Of a stretch of 64,000 bases of DNA, positions 16,116 through 26,386 are shown piece by piece. The position numbers and the translations under genes are program-made. Within the stretch, counting starts at the first letter, position 1. Each line of letters starts with the position of its first letter. Origin of the DNA: Fervidobacterium pennivorans DSM 9078 (GTDB lineage: Bacteria > Thermotogota > Thermotogae > Thermotogales > Fervidobacteriaceae); NCBI RefSeq assembly GCF_000235405.2, contig NC_017095.1, forward strand, positions 248,001 through 312,000, in the 5' to 3' direction. The notes below the pieces were generated by a model. The model saw only the letters and a program-made list of their open reading frames with translations, ran no database searches and was not told where the DNA came from.

Positions 16116-17477
16116 ATGGATATGGTTCCCAAGCTGTTTATAAGGACTATTTTGGTAATATTATTGATGAGCTGTTTCAATATGGTATTTCCAGAAAAGC
16201 CTGTTATAGATGTGTCAGTGAACGTAATTGGAAACGAGAGTATTGAAAAAATAACAAAAAGTGTTTTCTTATCTGAACTTTTGGACACAAACAAGTTTAC
16301 AGTGACCCTTAGGGACAATATAATGCAACTTTTCTCGGAGATGAGCCTACAAGATCTGTTATCTACACAGAACGTGATTCTTTCCAAAAAAGAATACCCA
16401 AAAGGTTCACTGAATGTCTTAATTTATCTAAATAATTTAAGTGTGAGAAAAGAATCTGTTGAATACGTTAGAAACAACATCTCAGGTGAGTATATATACG
16501 CAAATGGTAAGTACATTCGCGTCATTCAAGGAGCACGATTTAAATTCGATGGGAAAAATTATATCCAAGATGACAATGGCATGTATGTAAGAGGAAACGA
16601 CGGGAAATATTACATTGCGTTAGATTTTTATTCAAAAGTTCCACACGAGAATACTTACTACGTCCTTGAATGTAATATTTCTTACGTGCTAAGTTTGGAA
16701 GGAAGTGATGTTAAGAAAGATGCATTCGCTGTAAGTGTGGATGTGCCTTTAGTTTTGCACAAATATGATCCGTATAACAACAGACTTTTAAGAACTGAAT
16801 ATCCAGCTTCGGAAATTCTGAACCAGTTTGCTAAGAACGTAAGCTTTGAATTGGCAAATAGACTTCTGGGGTTGAGGAAACTGTATGGTTTTGTTGATAG
16901 TGTGAAGTTCCCACGAGCGTTGATTGATATTGGTTCGATTGATGGTGTAAAACCTGGGTTTTACTTTGGAGTCTACGATGGAGACAATTACATTGCGGAA
17001 TTGAAAGTTGTTCGAACAGCTGGAGATTACAGTGAGTGCGAAGTAACATACATCAAAAGTGGAGCAAAAATAAAAGAAGGGTTTTTCGTTGCGGAAAAGA
17101 AACCAGACTTTGTTTTTCCATTAGGTATAAGCATTCTATACCTATATCATCCTGAAAGTTTTGGAAGCATTGAATTTGAACTTTCAGTAAAGACGTTGAA
17201 CATACATAGAGAAGAAATCTCTGCGTTGGCTTTTGGGTTTGGTTACGATTTATCTAATTCTGAGATTGGGAGTTTCAGAGTAAGCTATTTCCAACGTATA
17301 CCTTCCTTGCCTGTTTACGCACTTGCAACTCTAAAGATATTCGACAACACCTCTGGTGAGACAATCTCAGCAATTCCTATGGTGGGATTCGATATCAAAT
17401 TTGGTATTTTCGCACTAAGAGCGCTTACTACCATCGATTTTTCTACTCTTGAATTAGGTGGTGGTGTTTCATGGTAA
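16116..17477 (+). CDS. Exported protein of unknown function, paralogue of the next gene
   Basis: Starts at ATG 16116 after AGGGGGG. An N-terminal hydrophobic signal segment (about 6-27) precedes 425 residues without a recognised family. Residues about 130-180 hold a tyrosine/glycine-rich repeat (YIYANGKYIRV, then NYIQDDNGMYVRGNDGKYYI) that also occurs in the next gene. The C-terminal quarter looks like alternating beta strands and the protein ends in Trp, as outer-membrane beta-barrels often end in an aromatic residue. It overlaps the next gene by 7 bp. A location in the outer membrane (toga) is an inference only. Confidence 0.8.
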   Translation: MDMVPKLFIRTILVILLMSCFNMVFPEKPVIDVSVNVIGNESIEKITKSVFLSELLDTNKFTVTLRDNIMQLFSEMSLQDLLSTQNVILSKKEYPKGSLNVLIYLNNLSVRKESVEYVRNNISGEYIYANGKYIRVIQGARFKFDGKNYIQDDNGMYVRGNDGKYYIALDFYSKVPHENTYYVLECNISYVLSLEGSDVKKDAFAVSVDVPLVLHKYDPYNNRLLRTEYPASEILNQFAKNVSFELANRLLGLRKLYGFVDSVKFPRALIDIGSIDGVKPGFYFGVYDGDNYIAELKVVRTAGDYSECEVTYIKSGAKIKEGFFVAEKKPDFVFPLGISILYLYHPESFGSIEFELSVKTLNIHREEISALAFGFGYDLSNSEIGSFRVSYFQRIPSLPVYALATLKIFDNTSGETISAIPMVGFDIKFGIFALRALTTIDFSTLELGGGVSW

Positions 17478-19471
17478 GAAGACATCCAGTTCTATGTTTG
17501 ATTTTTTGTTCGGTGATGATACTTCTTTCATCCTTTTCCTTTGCGCAGAGTAAGAACGTAAAAATAAAAATAGTCTTCGATAAGAGTGTAAAACCTTTCT
17601 ATGAGAATATCGATCTCAATGTTTCTTTAATGACTACCTTTGCGGACATAAAAGAGAACACTGCAAGAATTGTTCATGTGTTAGGTATATCAAAAGAGTC
17701 TACAACAAGAAAAGTAAACGAGTTTGTGCGCGATGAAAAGGGGGATTATGTCAATTTTAAAGGAAATTATTACAAGATAGCAGACAAAAGAAGATATACT
17801 TACGATGAAAAGCAAAAAAGATATGTAGTTGATAAGTACGGCAGATACGTTTACCTTCAAGAATACGCTTGGGCAAGGAAACAGGAAGATAAATACATTA
17901 TTAGCGATTTTTATTCGATGAAAAGTTACGAAATGCCTGTAACAAATTACTATATCTATCTAGTCGTAACTGACATCGATATACAAACATTTTTTATCAA
18001 ATCTATAACTCCTATCGTCGGAAAAGGTTCAACAATTGATAGAGCCATCGAAAACGCAAGGACAACATTTTCAACCGTGGTTAATGAATACAGTCCAGAT
18101 AAGTTAGACGTCGCTGTTCTCTTTGAGAAAGGTTTTGACCCAGTTTTGCGAACGGCTTTGTTGGCAAAATTGCAAGAAGATACAAGATACAACATCTACG
18201 ATAGGTTGTACATAGATGAGATTATGGAAATTGTGAGAACTTCGGACTTATTTGGAACCGAGCAGGTCGTTGTAAAGTTTCAACCACCGAGGTATTTGAT
18301 TACATTTGAAAACTTGGTTAAAGACGATTATCAGTTTATCGAGGATAGGTACTATTTCTTCGAAAATCCTGTTAATGGGGCATATATTAAAAAAAGTGTC
18401 GACGGGTTGGACGTGCCTGTAAAAGTCGAGGTTGGGAGTTACTATCGTTATGATTCTAACACAAAAAGATATGTTTTTGACAAAGCGAAAGGTTCGTATG
18501 TAAGGTACTACAAAGGTCCTTGGGAGAAGGATAACTATGTCTATGAGACGAGGTTTTACGATTATATCCTCTACAAACTAACCAAGCTTAACACATTCTA
18601 TTCGTTACTCATGAAAGTGTTTGATACAGAAAAAGGCACACTTGTTGGCAGCAGGTTTTTCAGTAGGCAGATAGAAACTGTGTTAAAAGAACCTGTTGAC
18701 CGATTCGGAACGGAAGAAGTTGATTTCCATACAGATACGAAGATTGAGAGTTATTACTCGGTGGCAAATGAAGTTCAAGAATTTCTTCAGTTGCTTTTCC
18801 CACTCTCTACAGTTGTTTCACAAATAAGCGGTGAGAAAGCATTACTTGAAAGTGGTAAGAACATAGGTACAAAACCGGGGTATGTTTTCCAGAGTGTTGC
18901 AAATGGTTATACAACCAGTTTTATGAGACTGGAAAGAGTATTTGAAAAAAACTCAGAAGCAAGAATCTTTTACGTTGTTCCTGGAGAAAATATTGAACCA
19001 CATTCTCTTGTTATCGAGACAAAGCAATATCCCAGCAACTTGGGAATAAGATTTGGATTTTTCGTAGAAAAAGAAACTTACGGAATGAAAATTGGATATA
19101 TCAAAAGTGATATTTACGGAAATTACCTGTGGTCATTCACATCTTCGTTTAGCATTCCATACGACACAAGCTCAGTCGATAGGATGATGTTCCCAGTTGC
19201 TTTCGAGTTCTCAAAGTTCTTATTTGGAGAGAACATCGAACTTTTGTTGGGTACATCGTTTAACATCGTTTCGGAAAGCTCAGGAGCAAGTTATATCAGT
19301 GATTACGGCGTTCTCATTGGTCTGGCACTTTCATCGTATTTAAGAAATTCTGTGTTTTCTTACGGAGGTGCTTGTTTTTACACAGAAGTGACATACACAA
19401 TCCCACTGAGTAACTTTGAATTATCACCAAACAATATGAATCTTTCCATAGGGGTAGATATGAGATTTTAA
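17471..19471 (+). CDS. Exported protein of unknown function, paralogue of the preceding gene
   Basis: A 666-residue protein with a signal peptide (hydrophobic 8-25, SSFSFAQS cleavage-like end). It contains two copies of the same tyrosine-rich segment seen in the upstream gene: DYVNFKGNYYKIADKRRYTY with KYGRYVYLQ (about 93-125), and another at about 300-350 (YYFFENPVNGAYIKK, then KRYVFDKAKGSYVRYYKG). The C-terminus is strand-rich and ends in Phe. It overlaps its upstream paralogue by 7 bp and, at its 3' end, overlaps the convergent aminotransferase gene by 4 bp. I do not recognise a function. Confidence 0.8.
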   Translation: MVRRHPVLCLIFCSVMILLSSFSFAQSKNVKIKIVFDKSVKPFYENIDLNVSLMTTFADIKENTARIVHVLGISKESTTRKVNEFVRDEKGDYVNFKGNYYKIADKRRYTYDEKQKRYVVDKYGRYVYLQEYAWARKQEDKYIISDFYSMKSYEMPVTNYYIYLVVTDIDIQTFFIKSITPIVGKGSTIDRAIENARTTFSTVVNEYSPDKLDVAVLFEKGFDPVLRTALLAKLQEDTRYNIYDRLYIDEIMEIVRTSDLFGTEQVVVKFQPPRYLITFENLVKDDYQFIEDRYYFFENPVNGAYIKKSVDGLDVPVKVEVGSYYRYDSNTKRYVFDKAKGSYVRYYKGPWEKDNYVYETRFYDYILYKLTKLNTFYSLLMKVFDTEKGTLVGSRFFSRQIETVLKEPVDRFGTEEVDFHTDTKIESYYSVANEVQEFLQLLFPLSTVVSQISGEKALLESGKNIGTKPGYVFQSVANGYTTSFMRLERVFEKNSEARIFYVVPGENIEPHSLVIETKQYPSNLGIRFGFFVEKETYGMKIGYIKSDIYGNYLWSFTSSFSIPYDTSSVDRMMFPVAFEFSKFLFGENIELLLGTSFNIVSESSGASYISDYGVLIGLALSSYLRNSVFSYGGACFYTEVTYTIPLSNFELSPNNMNLSIGVDMRF

Positions 19472-21057
19472 ATTTCCAAAACCTTTTCCATCTTGATGTG
19501 AGGGATTCCGGCTTCGTGGAAGACATGACCAACCGGTTTGTATCCGAGTTTTTCGTAAAATTCTTTGACCTCAAGCTGGGCGTTTAAGGTTATCGGCTTG
19601 GGGTTCGTCTTTTTTATATAGCCTTCTATAGCCTCCATTATCTTCTTGCCGTAACCTAGCCCTCTGAATTCTTTAAGCACAGCAACCCTTTCAACCTTCC
19701 AATAGTCTCCAATGTCCCTAATTCGCGCAGTTGCAATATATTTGCCAAAGTGTCGAACTAAGAAATGAATGGCTTGTTCATCCCTGCCATCGAGTTCTAT
19801 TTTTTCATCAATTCCTTGACCTACAATAAAAACCTCGCGTCTGATTTTTTTACATTCCTCAAACCGTTTGTCTGGTAGCGTGAAGTGCTCAATTGTTAAG
19901 AGTTTGTCATAAGCGTTCTTCATTCGCGTTAACCCTTCTTGCAAAAGCGCTTTTGGACACGCAAAATTCAGTCTGACAGACTGACTATCGCCAAATTCAG
20001 CTCCGTCGTTTAGGTAAACTCTTGCATTCTCTAAAAAGAACTTTTGAGGATTTTCGAGTCCCAACTCTGAGCAATCGAGCCACATTAGATACGTGCCTTC
20101 TGGTAAGGTGGGCTTAATAATGGGCATGTATTCTTTGATAAATTGATACGCAAAGTCTCTGTTGCCTTTCAAATAACTTTTTAGGTTGGCAACCCATTCA
20201 TCACACTTATACGCTGCCTTCAGCGCTTCAATACTGAGCACGTTACCTGTTAAAAGCTCGAGGGATTCTATATAGTTCTTATAAACCTGCCTAAGTGTTT
20301 TATCGGGGATTATTCCATACGAATTTGTTAAACCTGCAATGTTAAAGGTCTTCCCTGGAGAATTCAGAACGATGATATTTTCTGTTCCAACTTTCAAAAA
20401 ACTTGTAAACTCGTTTGGTTCGTAAACGATATCCGCATGTATCTCATCAGACACGATTATCAAGTTGTATTTCTTAGCAATCCTGTAGAGCTTTTCCAAT
20501 TCTTCGAATGTCCAGACTCTACCAACTGGATTATGTGGATTTGAAATCACTATCATCTTTGTCCTACTGTCAATTGATTTCTCCAAATTTTCGTAGTCCA
20601 TAACCCATTTACCATCTTTTAGAATCAATCTATTCTCAATGAGTTGTTTTCCGTTGTTCACTACTACCCTAAAGAATGGTGGGTAAACTGGGGGTTGAAT
20701 TATTACTTTATCACCTGGAAGTGTGAAAATGTTGATTAAGAATGCAATCATCGGTACAACACCAGGACCGTTGACAATCCATTCTCTTTGGATTTCAATT
20801 TTATAAGATTTTTTGTACCATTCTACAATTGCGTTGTAATAATCGTCTGACCTGAACGTATAACCGAACACGCCATGTTCAGCTCTTTTGATTATTGCAT
20901 TGATAACACGTTCTGGGCTTTTGAAATCCATATCGGCAACCCACATGGGGAGCACATCTTCACCGTATAGTTTGATTATCATATCCCATTTGAACGAGTC
21001 GGTTTTTTTCCGGTCGATAATAGTGTCAAAATTGTTGTTCTTTGCAGTTTCAGGCAT
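19468..21057 (-). CDS. MalY/PatB-type C-S lyase aminotransferase fused to a GNAT acetyltransferase
   Basis: A 529-residue two-domain protein. Residues about 1-390 are a PatB/MalY PLP enzyme with LPMWVADMDF near the start, ISNPHNPVGRVW, SDEIHADIV and the PLP Lys in NSPGKTFNIAGL. Such enzymes cleave cystathionine or cysteine (beta-lyase), or act as aminotransferases. Residues about 395-529 form a GNAT domain with acetyl-CoA loop FRGLGYGKKIMEAIEG and the ending FYEKLGYKPVG..PHIKMEK, close to the ElaA type. An ordinary PatB stops near 390 residues, so this is a genuine in-frame fusion. The substrate of the acetyltransferase is unknown. It starts at ATG 21057, with a -10-like TATAAT at 21106-21101. 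Confidence 0.9.
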   Translation of the reverse strand: MPETAKNNNFDTIIDRKKTDSFKWDMIIKLYGEDVLPMWVADMDFKSPERVINAIIKRAEHGVFGYTFRSDDYYNAIVEWYKKSYKIEIQREWIVNGPGVVPMIAFLINIFTLPGDKVIIQPPVYPPFFRVVVNNGKQLIENRLILKDGKWVMDYENLEKSIDSRTKMIVISNPHNPVGRVWTFEELEKLYRIAKKYNLIIVSDEIHADIVYEPNEFTSFLKVGTENIIVLNSPGKTFNIAGLTNSYGIIPDKTLRQVYKNYIESLELLTGNVLSIEALKAAYKCDEWVANLKSYLKGNRDFAYQFIKEYMPIIKPTLPEGTYLMWLDCSELGLENPQKFFLENARVYLNDGAEFGDSQSVRLNFACPKALLQEGLTRMKNAYDKLLTIEHFTLPDKRFEECKKIRREVFIVGQGIDEKIELDGRDEQAIHFLVRHFGKYIATARIRDIGDYWKVERVAVLKEFRGLGYGKKIMEAIEGYIKKTNPKPITLNAQLEVKEFYEKLGYKPVGHVFHEAGIPHIKMEKVLEI

Positions 21058-21104
21058 TGAAAAGCCCCCTTCTCGAATTGTTTAAATTCTCATCACAAAG
21101 ATTA

Positions 21105-21137
21105 TAACAAAAAAGTGCCCCAGCAAGGAGCACTTTT
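21105..21137 (-). terminator. Intrinsic terminator after guaA
   Basis: Stem AAAAGTGC / GCACTTTT (21130-21137 with 21111-21118), extended by TCC/GGG, followed on the minus strand by TTGTTATAAT. Confidence 0.7.
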
Positions 21138-21164
21138 CATAAATTTTTTCGTAAAAATTGAAAT

Positions 21165-22712
21165 TTATTCCCACTCAATCGTTGCGGGTGGTTTCGATGT
21201 TATATCGTAAACAACCCTATTTACACCTTTTACTTCGTTCACTATTCTCTTTGCGACGTGGTTCAAAAATTCATGTGGCAATTTTGCCCAATCAGCTGTC
21301 ATTCCATCTTCGCTTGTTACTGCCCTCAAAGCAATAACATTCTCGTAAGTTCTATAATCTCCCATAACACCAACGGTTTTGACGGGTAGCAAAACAGCGA
21401 ACGCTTGCCAGACTTTGTTGTATAAATCCCACTTCTTGAGTTCTTCGATAAATATCGCATCTGCTTCCTGCAAGATGCTGACAGCCTCTTTTGTTACAGC
21501 TCCAATAATTCTGACTGCAAGTCCCGGACCTGGGAATGGATGACGATAGAGTATACTTTCGGGCAAGCCTAATTCTTTTCCAAGAGCTCTAACCTCATCT
21601 TTGAAAAGGTATCTGAGAGGTTCAATGATTTTGAAGGGTAGCTTTTCAGGCAATCCACCTACGTTGTGATGGGTTTTAATCTTCGCACCAGCTTTTCGTT
21701 CTGCTACTTTACTCTCTATCACATCTGGATAGAGTGTTCCCTGAGCCAAATATTGAATGTCTCCATGCTTTTGTTTAAGCTTCATCGCTTCTTCGTAGAA
21801 AACGTCTATAAATGTGTGTCCAATTCTTTTTCTTTTTTCCTCAGGGTCTTCGATACCTTCCAAAACTTCGAAGAACCTATCCGATGCGTCTACGTAGTGT
21901 ATCCTTATTCCTAACTCTTCAAATTGTTTCACCACTTCTTGACCTTCGTTTTTTCTTAAGAGCCCAGTGTCAACAAATATAGGAATCAACTTATCTGGCA
22001 CAGCTTTGTATAATAGCATGGCTACAACAGAAGAATCAACTCCTCCGGACAAGCCAAGGATAACCTTTCCATCTATCTTTTCTCTGAGCTCATTTATTAT
22101 TTCTTCAGCAAGGTTTTTCATTGACCAATTTGGAGAAAGTTTCGCAACGACTGTTAAGAAATTGCGCAGTATATCTTTTCCGTACTGAGTGTGGACAACT
22201 TCCGGGTGGAATTGGACTCCGTAGTATTTATTGTCCAAGCTTCGAATAGCTGCATAAGGAGAGTTCTCACTTCTTGCTATAACTTCAAACCCGTCTGGTA
22301 GAACCTCTACCCTGTCCGAATGACTCATCCAAACGGTGAACTTACTAGGTACTCCTTCGAAGATTCCAACGTGTTTTAGAATTTCCAACTGCGCCGGTCC
22401 AAATTCTCTATGCGGAGACTTTTCCACCCTACCTCCGAGTTGATGAACAAGGGCTTGGAGTCCGTAGCAGATTCCAAGAACCGGCAGGTTGCTTTCAAAA
22501 ACGTAGGAAGGTATCTTAGGTGAGTTCTCATCGTAGACGCTTGCGGGACCTCCTGAGAGGATGAAAGCGCTTGGTAATAGTTTTTGGACGCTCTCCCAGG
22601 GTTCGTCATATGGGAGTAGTTCTGCGTAAAACCCAAGTTCCCTGACACGTCTGAGTATCAGCTGGGTGTACTGTGAACCAAAATCAAGTACTACAACTGT
22701 TCTTCTCTCCAT
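21165..22712 (-). CDS. guaA: GMP synthase (glutamine-hydrolysing)
   Basis: Converts XMP to GMP with ATP and glutamine. The N-terminal class I amidotransferase (about 1-190) has the catalytic Cys in GICYGLQ (about 79) with the His/Glu pair in FHPEVVH (about 168). The ATP-pyrophosphatase domain has the P-loop LSGGVDSS (about 224), and the C-terminal dimerisation domain ends in [11 protein letters not shown], the usual GuaA terminus. The length (515) is normal. It is transcribed alone, with a terminator 28 bp downstream. Confidence 0.98.
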   Translation of the reverse strand: MERRTVVVLDFGSQYTQLILRRVRELGFYAELLPYDEPWESVQKLLPSAFILSGGPASVYDENSPKIPSYVFESNLPVLGICYGLQALVHQLGGRVEKSPHREFGPAQLEILKHVGIFEGVPSKFTVWMSHSDRVEVLPDGFEVIARSENSPYAAIRSLDNKYYGVQFHPEVVHTQYGKDILRNFLTVVAKLSPNWSMKNLAEEIINELREKIDGKVILGLSGGVDSSVVAMLLYKAVPDKLIPIFVDTGLLRKNEGQEVVKQFEELGIRIHYVDASDRFFEVLEGIEDPEEKRKRIGHTFIDVFYEEAMKLKQKHGDIQYLAQGTLYPDVIESKVAERKAGAKIKTHHNVGGLPEKLPFKIIEPLRYLFKDEVRALGKELGLPESILYRHPFPGPGLAVRIIGAVTKEAVSILQEADAIFIEELKKWDLYNKVWQAFAVLLPVKTVGVMGDYRTYENVIALRAVTSEDGMTADWAKLPHEFLNHVAKRIVNEVKGVNRVVYDITSKPPATIEWE

Positions 22713-22876
22713 CGTCTTCCCCCCACGGTTTTCTGGTAATTTCTTATTTGCGATGTTTTACTTATACCAAAAAGCTACCATATGAGTACGTATTCTTCAA
22801 GCAAAAATATTTGAATTTTGTTTTGCAATTGTTATGAACTATTTGCGAGAAAGCTTATATAACCAACTTATGGTGG

Positions 22877-22882
22877 TATAAT
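22877..22882 (+). promoter_or_regulatory. Extended -10 promoter of the GH20 operon
   Basis: TGGTATAAT with TATAAT at 22877-22882, about 60 bp upstream of the GH20 start. The -35 is weak. Confidence 0.6.
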
Positions 22883-22942
22883 TCTTTTTGGAAAACAAAA
22901 AAAGTAGCGACGCTTTTATGCATAAAAAAGGAGAGTGTTGTT

Positions 22943-24811
22943 ATGGATAAAGAATTGTTGCTAATTCCAAAACCAAAGCTGATGCAATGGAAGGTTGAGC
23001 AAGAATCAGGTGTAACTATTCCGAAAAGCGGGTTTATCTACACAACGAACGAAAAGATAGCTAAGTATTTGAGAGAGAAAGAAACAGTATTCAAAGAATA
23101 CACGATAACGAAATCTAAAAAAGGAGATGAATTTCTTCAGTTGATAGTTAACCCTTACATTTTTCCAAAGAAAGAGGGTTATAGATTGACAATAGACAGT
23201 AACATCGTTATAACAGCTCACGATGAGGCAGGTTTGTTTTACGGTGTTCAGACGTTGAGACAAATTCTAAGACAGATTTCACACTTTGAGAATAAACTAC
23301 CAAGACTGTTCATCGAAGACTTTCCGGATTATGAAAATCGAGGAATAATGATTGACATAAGCCGAGACAGGATTCCAAATCTTGAGGTTCTCAAATCCAT
23401 TATCGAAAAGCTTTCGGAACTGAAGATAAATCAAGTTCAACTTTACATGGAACACACGTTTGCTTACAGAGGTCATGAGAAGGTGTGGAAAGAATACAGT
23501 GCGTTGACACATGAAGAAATCATTGAACTGGATTCTTTCTGCAAAGAGCATTTCATAGAGCTTGTTCCTAATCAGAATACATTCGGGCATTTGAGCAAAT
23601 GGCTTATACACGATGAATACAAACATCTTGCGGAGGCACCAGATGGGTATGATACGCCGTGGGGAGGTCGGTACGAGTATCCCTTCTCTATCTCTCCCCT
23701 TGTTCCAAGCTCGCTAGACTTTATAAACGAACTATTAGGAGAGCTTTTGCCAAACTTTTCAAGTGAGCAGGTAAACATTGGTTGTGATGAGACATTCGAT
23801 TTGGGGCAGGGAAAATCTAAAGAATTGTGCGAACAGTATGGCAAAGGCAAGGTATATTTTGACTTTTTGATGAAAATTTACAATATCGCAAAAAGATACA
23901 AAAAGGTAGTAATGTTCTGGGGAGACATTATCGAAAATCATCCTGAGTTCATCCCTCAGTTACCAAAGGATATGATTGCAATGGTATGGGGTTACGAAGC
24001 AAATCATCCGTTCAATGAAAAATGCAAACTTTATTCAGAAAGCGGGTTGTCTTTCTATGTCTGTCCTGGGACATCTACGTGGAATACTTTTATAGGGAGA
24101 GCTGATAATGCCATTGAAAATATAAAGAACGCAATTTACAATGGATACAAGCACGGAGCAATAGGAGTGTTAACAACCGATTGGGGAGATAATGGACATC
24201 CTCAACATCTACCTTTTTCATGGATTGGTTTCTCTTTAAGTGCCGCTTTAAGTTGGAACCTTGCAAGGATTGGAGTAGAGGAACTACTAAATAACATCAA
24301 TCTCCACATATTTGAGACAGAAGAACCTTTAGCGGAGGCAATATACAAATTAGGTCAGTTACACAACGCTCTTCCATACACACCAAATGGGACTCCGTAT
24401 TTCTATGCATTTATCTTCCCGGATGCGTTTAGCCGAAATGAGAAACTCAGAGAAATAAGCGAGGAAACTTTGGGCAAACTTAAAGGTGAGTTGCAAATAA
24501 TAAAAGAAAACCTACGTTCGATGTCAGTGGAAGATAAGAAGCTTGAAAATATTGTTGAACAAGTTGTTAACGATATAGAGTTCGCTAAGTTGGGCATACA
24601 GGTGCTAAGTTTTCTCAAAAATTATGGTTCCATTGAATCCGTCCCAGATAACGAATGGAACGAATTCGATACGGAACTCGAACGTGTCTTGGAAGACTAC
24701 AGGAGAATTTGGTTAAAATGGAATAGACCAGGAGGGTTAGAGCAGAGTATTTTCAAATTAACAAGAATAAGAAGGGTAAGAAACGGTGACAGACGGGGGT
24801 TGATTTTCTAA
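22943..24811 (+). CDS. Glycoside hydrolase family 20 beta-N-acetylhexosaminidase
   Basis: A 622-residue enzyme expected to release terminal GlcNAc or GalNAc by substrate-assisted catalysis. The N-terminal GH20b domain (about 1-125) leads to the TIM barrel, which opens YENRGIMIDISRDRIP. The catalytic Asp-Glu pair lies in NIGCDETFDLG (about 278). There is no signal peptide, so it probably acts on imported oligosaccharides in the cytoplasm. It starts at ATG 22943 with AAGGAGAG. It is followed after 3 bp by a permease gene and then a phosphohexomutase, suggesting a small amino-sugar or glycan use operon. Confidence 0.9.
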   Translation: MDKELLLIPKPKLMQWKVEQESGVTIPKSGFIYTTNEKIAKYLREKETVFKEYTITKSKKGDEFLQLIVNPYIFPKKEGYRLTIDSNIVITAHDEAGLFYGVQTLRQILRQISHFENKLPRLFIEDFPDYENRGIMIDISRDRIPNLEVLKSIIEKLSELKINQVQLYMEHTFAYRGHEKVWKEYSALTHEEIIELDSFCKEHFIELVPNQNTFGHLSKWLIHDEYKHLAEAPDGYDTPWGGRYEYPFSISPLVPSSLDFINELLGELLPNFSSEQVNIGCDETFDLGQGKSKELCEQYGKGKVYFDFLMKIYNIAKRYKKVVMFWGDIIENHPEFIPQLPKDMIAMVWGYEANHPFNEKCKLYSESGLSFYVCPGTSTWNTFIGRADNAIENIKNAIYNGYKHGAIGVLTTDWGDNGHPQHLPFSWIGFSLSAALSWNLARIGVEELLNNINLHIFETEEPLAEAIYKLGQLHNALPYTPNGTPYFYAFIFPDAFSRNEKLREISEETLGKLKGELQIIKENLRSMSVEDKKLENIVEQVVNDIEFAKLGIQVLSFLKNYGSIESVPDNEWNEFDTELERVLEDYRRIWLKWNRPGGLEQSIFKLTRIRRVRNGDRRGLIF

Positions 24812-24814
24812 GTT

Positions 24815-26386
24815 ATGCGAAAGATACAAAAGAGGACGAAATTGATTATTAACCATATAACAGCATCTGTTCCCCTTTTATATTTAGCAGTCGCATTGCT
24901 TATACCATTTATTTTAAGCTTTCGATTTGCCGGTGGGTTTTCTTTCGATGCACTTGTTGATAACAGTTCAAAAATAAAGTTTACGATATATCAGGCATTC
25001 CTATCTTCGGTTCTAACCGCACTTTTAGGTATCCCTGGAGCATACCTTGTTGGTAGAACGAAGATACATCCTGTGATTAAAAAAGTGTTCCGTATTATGT
25101 CGAGCATACCTTTCGTATTACCTGGGATTACAATGGCTATAGGGTTTTTTCTTGTTTTTGGCAACAGAGGATTGTATTTGCAGTTACTAAGGCTTCTTGG
25201 ATTTGATGTTCGTATACTTTACACATTTACTGCAGTGCTCCTCGGTCATGTCTTTTACAACTTTCCTCTCTTTATCAGGATAGTCGGTGAAGCGTGGGAA
25301 AACATGGATGGTTATTTGATAGAGGCTGCAAAAATCGACGGTGCATCAAAATGGCAGGTATTTTCAAAAGTGGAAGTCCCTGTGCTGTTGCCTGCCATAT
25401 TGAGAGCATTTTTTTTAACGTATATTTACACATTCACCAGCTTTTCGGTAGTTTTGATACTTGGTGGAATCAAATATTCAACACTTGAAGTAGCGATTTA
25501 CATGTATTCAAGAATCACTTTCGATTTCAAAGCCGCCTCCACACTTATGCTCTTCCAACTTTTGTTTATCTCGATTATAGGCTTTTTTACATCAGTTAAA
25601 AGGGAGCGCTTTGAGAAGCACCACTACCGACACCTTGAGAAATTTCCACTTTGGGGTTATTTTTTCTTCGTGGTGTCCACACTCTTGATATTTGTCCCCT
25701 TAATTTATTCAGCACTTTCTGGTTTCTTGGATTATTACGGCAAATTTTCTCTGACAAATTTCAAAATGCTCTTTTCCGAAGATTTAGAGTACCTTGCTGG
25801 AACGGATTTAAAGAGTATGATTTTTTACACATTCATTATAGCGTTGTCCTCCTCGTTAATTAGTGTTGTGATTACTATGTTTGCAGGGTATTACTCATCA
25901 AAAGGGAAAAGATTGTATTACCTTGTGCTTATACCTGCAGCAATGTCGTCGGTAACGATAGCGTTTTCGTATGTTTTTATAAACATCCCAGTGTTATTGA
26001 AGCTTATTATTGTTCATTCTTTGATAAACTTACCCATAGTTTTTGGCATCATTGAAACTGGTTGGAGAAATATTCCTCAAAGTATAATAGATGCAGCAAA
26101 GGTAGACGGAGCAAGCACTATGAAGTGGGTATCAAAAATAGCGGTTCCAATGATGAGAAATTACATCTTTACAGCCTTTGTTTATTCATTTACAATCTCT
26201 GTTGGTGAAACTTCGGGAACTTTGACTCTTGCCGAACCGCCGATAACAACGTTTTCAGCTGTTGTGTTCAGATTGATGAGTTCAAGAAACACGGAAATAG
26301 CTATGGCGCTAAACACGTTTTACTTTGCATTTGTTGTTTCATTGTTCATAATAATAGAAATACTAAGAAAGGAGGAACATGCATGA
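24815..26386 (+). CDS. ABC transporter permease with two fused permease domains (FbpB/ThiP type)
   Basis: A 523-residue membrane protein containing two BPD_transp_1 domains, each with an EAA loop: EAAKIDGASKWQVFSKVEVP (about 170) and DAAKVDGASTMKWVSKIAVP (about 425). Fused dual-domain permeases of this type serve iron(III), thiamine, or some phosphonate and polyamine importers. Neither an ATPase nor a binding protein is encoded beside it, so its substrate is open. It follows the GH20 stop by 3 bp and overlaps the phosphohexomutase start by 4 bp (ATGA), so translation is coupled. Confidence 0.88.
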   Translation: MRKIQKRTKLIINHITASVPLLYLAVALLIPFILSFRFAGGFSFDALVDNSSKIKFTIYQAFLSSVLTALLGIPGAYLVGRTKIHPVIKKVFRIMSSIPFVLPGITMAIGFFLVFGNRGLYLQLLRLLGFDVRILYTFTAVLLGHVFYNFPLFIRIVGEAWENMDGYLIEAAKIDGASKWQVFSKVEVPVLLPAILRAFFLTYIYTFTSFSVVLILGGIKYSTLEVAIYMYSRITFDFKAASTLMLFQLLFISIIGFFTSVKRERFEKHHYRHLEKFPLWGYFFFVVSTLLIFVPLIYSALSGFLDYYGKFSLTNFKMLFSEDLEYLAGTDLKSMIFYTFIIALSSSLISVVITMFAGYYSSKGKRLYYLVLIPAAMSSVTIAFSYVFINIPVLLKLIIVHSLINLPIVFGIIETGWRNIPQSIIDAAKVDGASTMKWVSKIAVPMMRNYIFTAFVYSFTISVGETSGTLTLAEPPITTFSAVVFRLMSSRNTEIAMALNTFYFAFVVSLFIIIEILRKEEHA

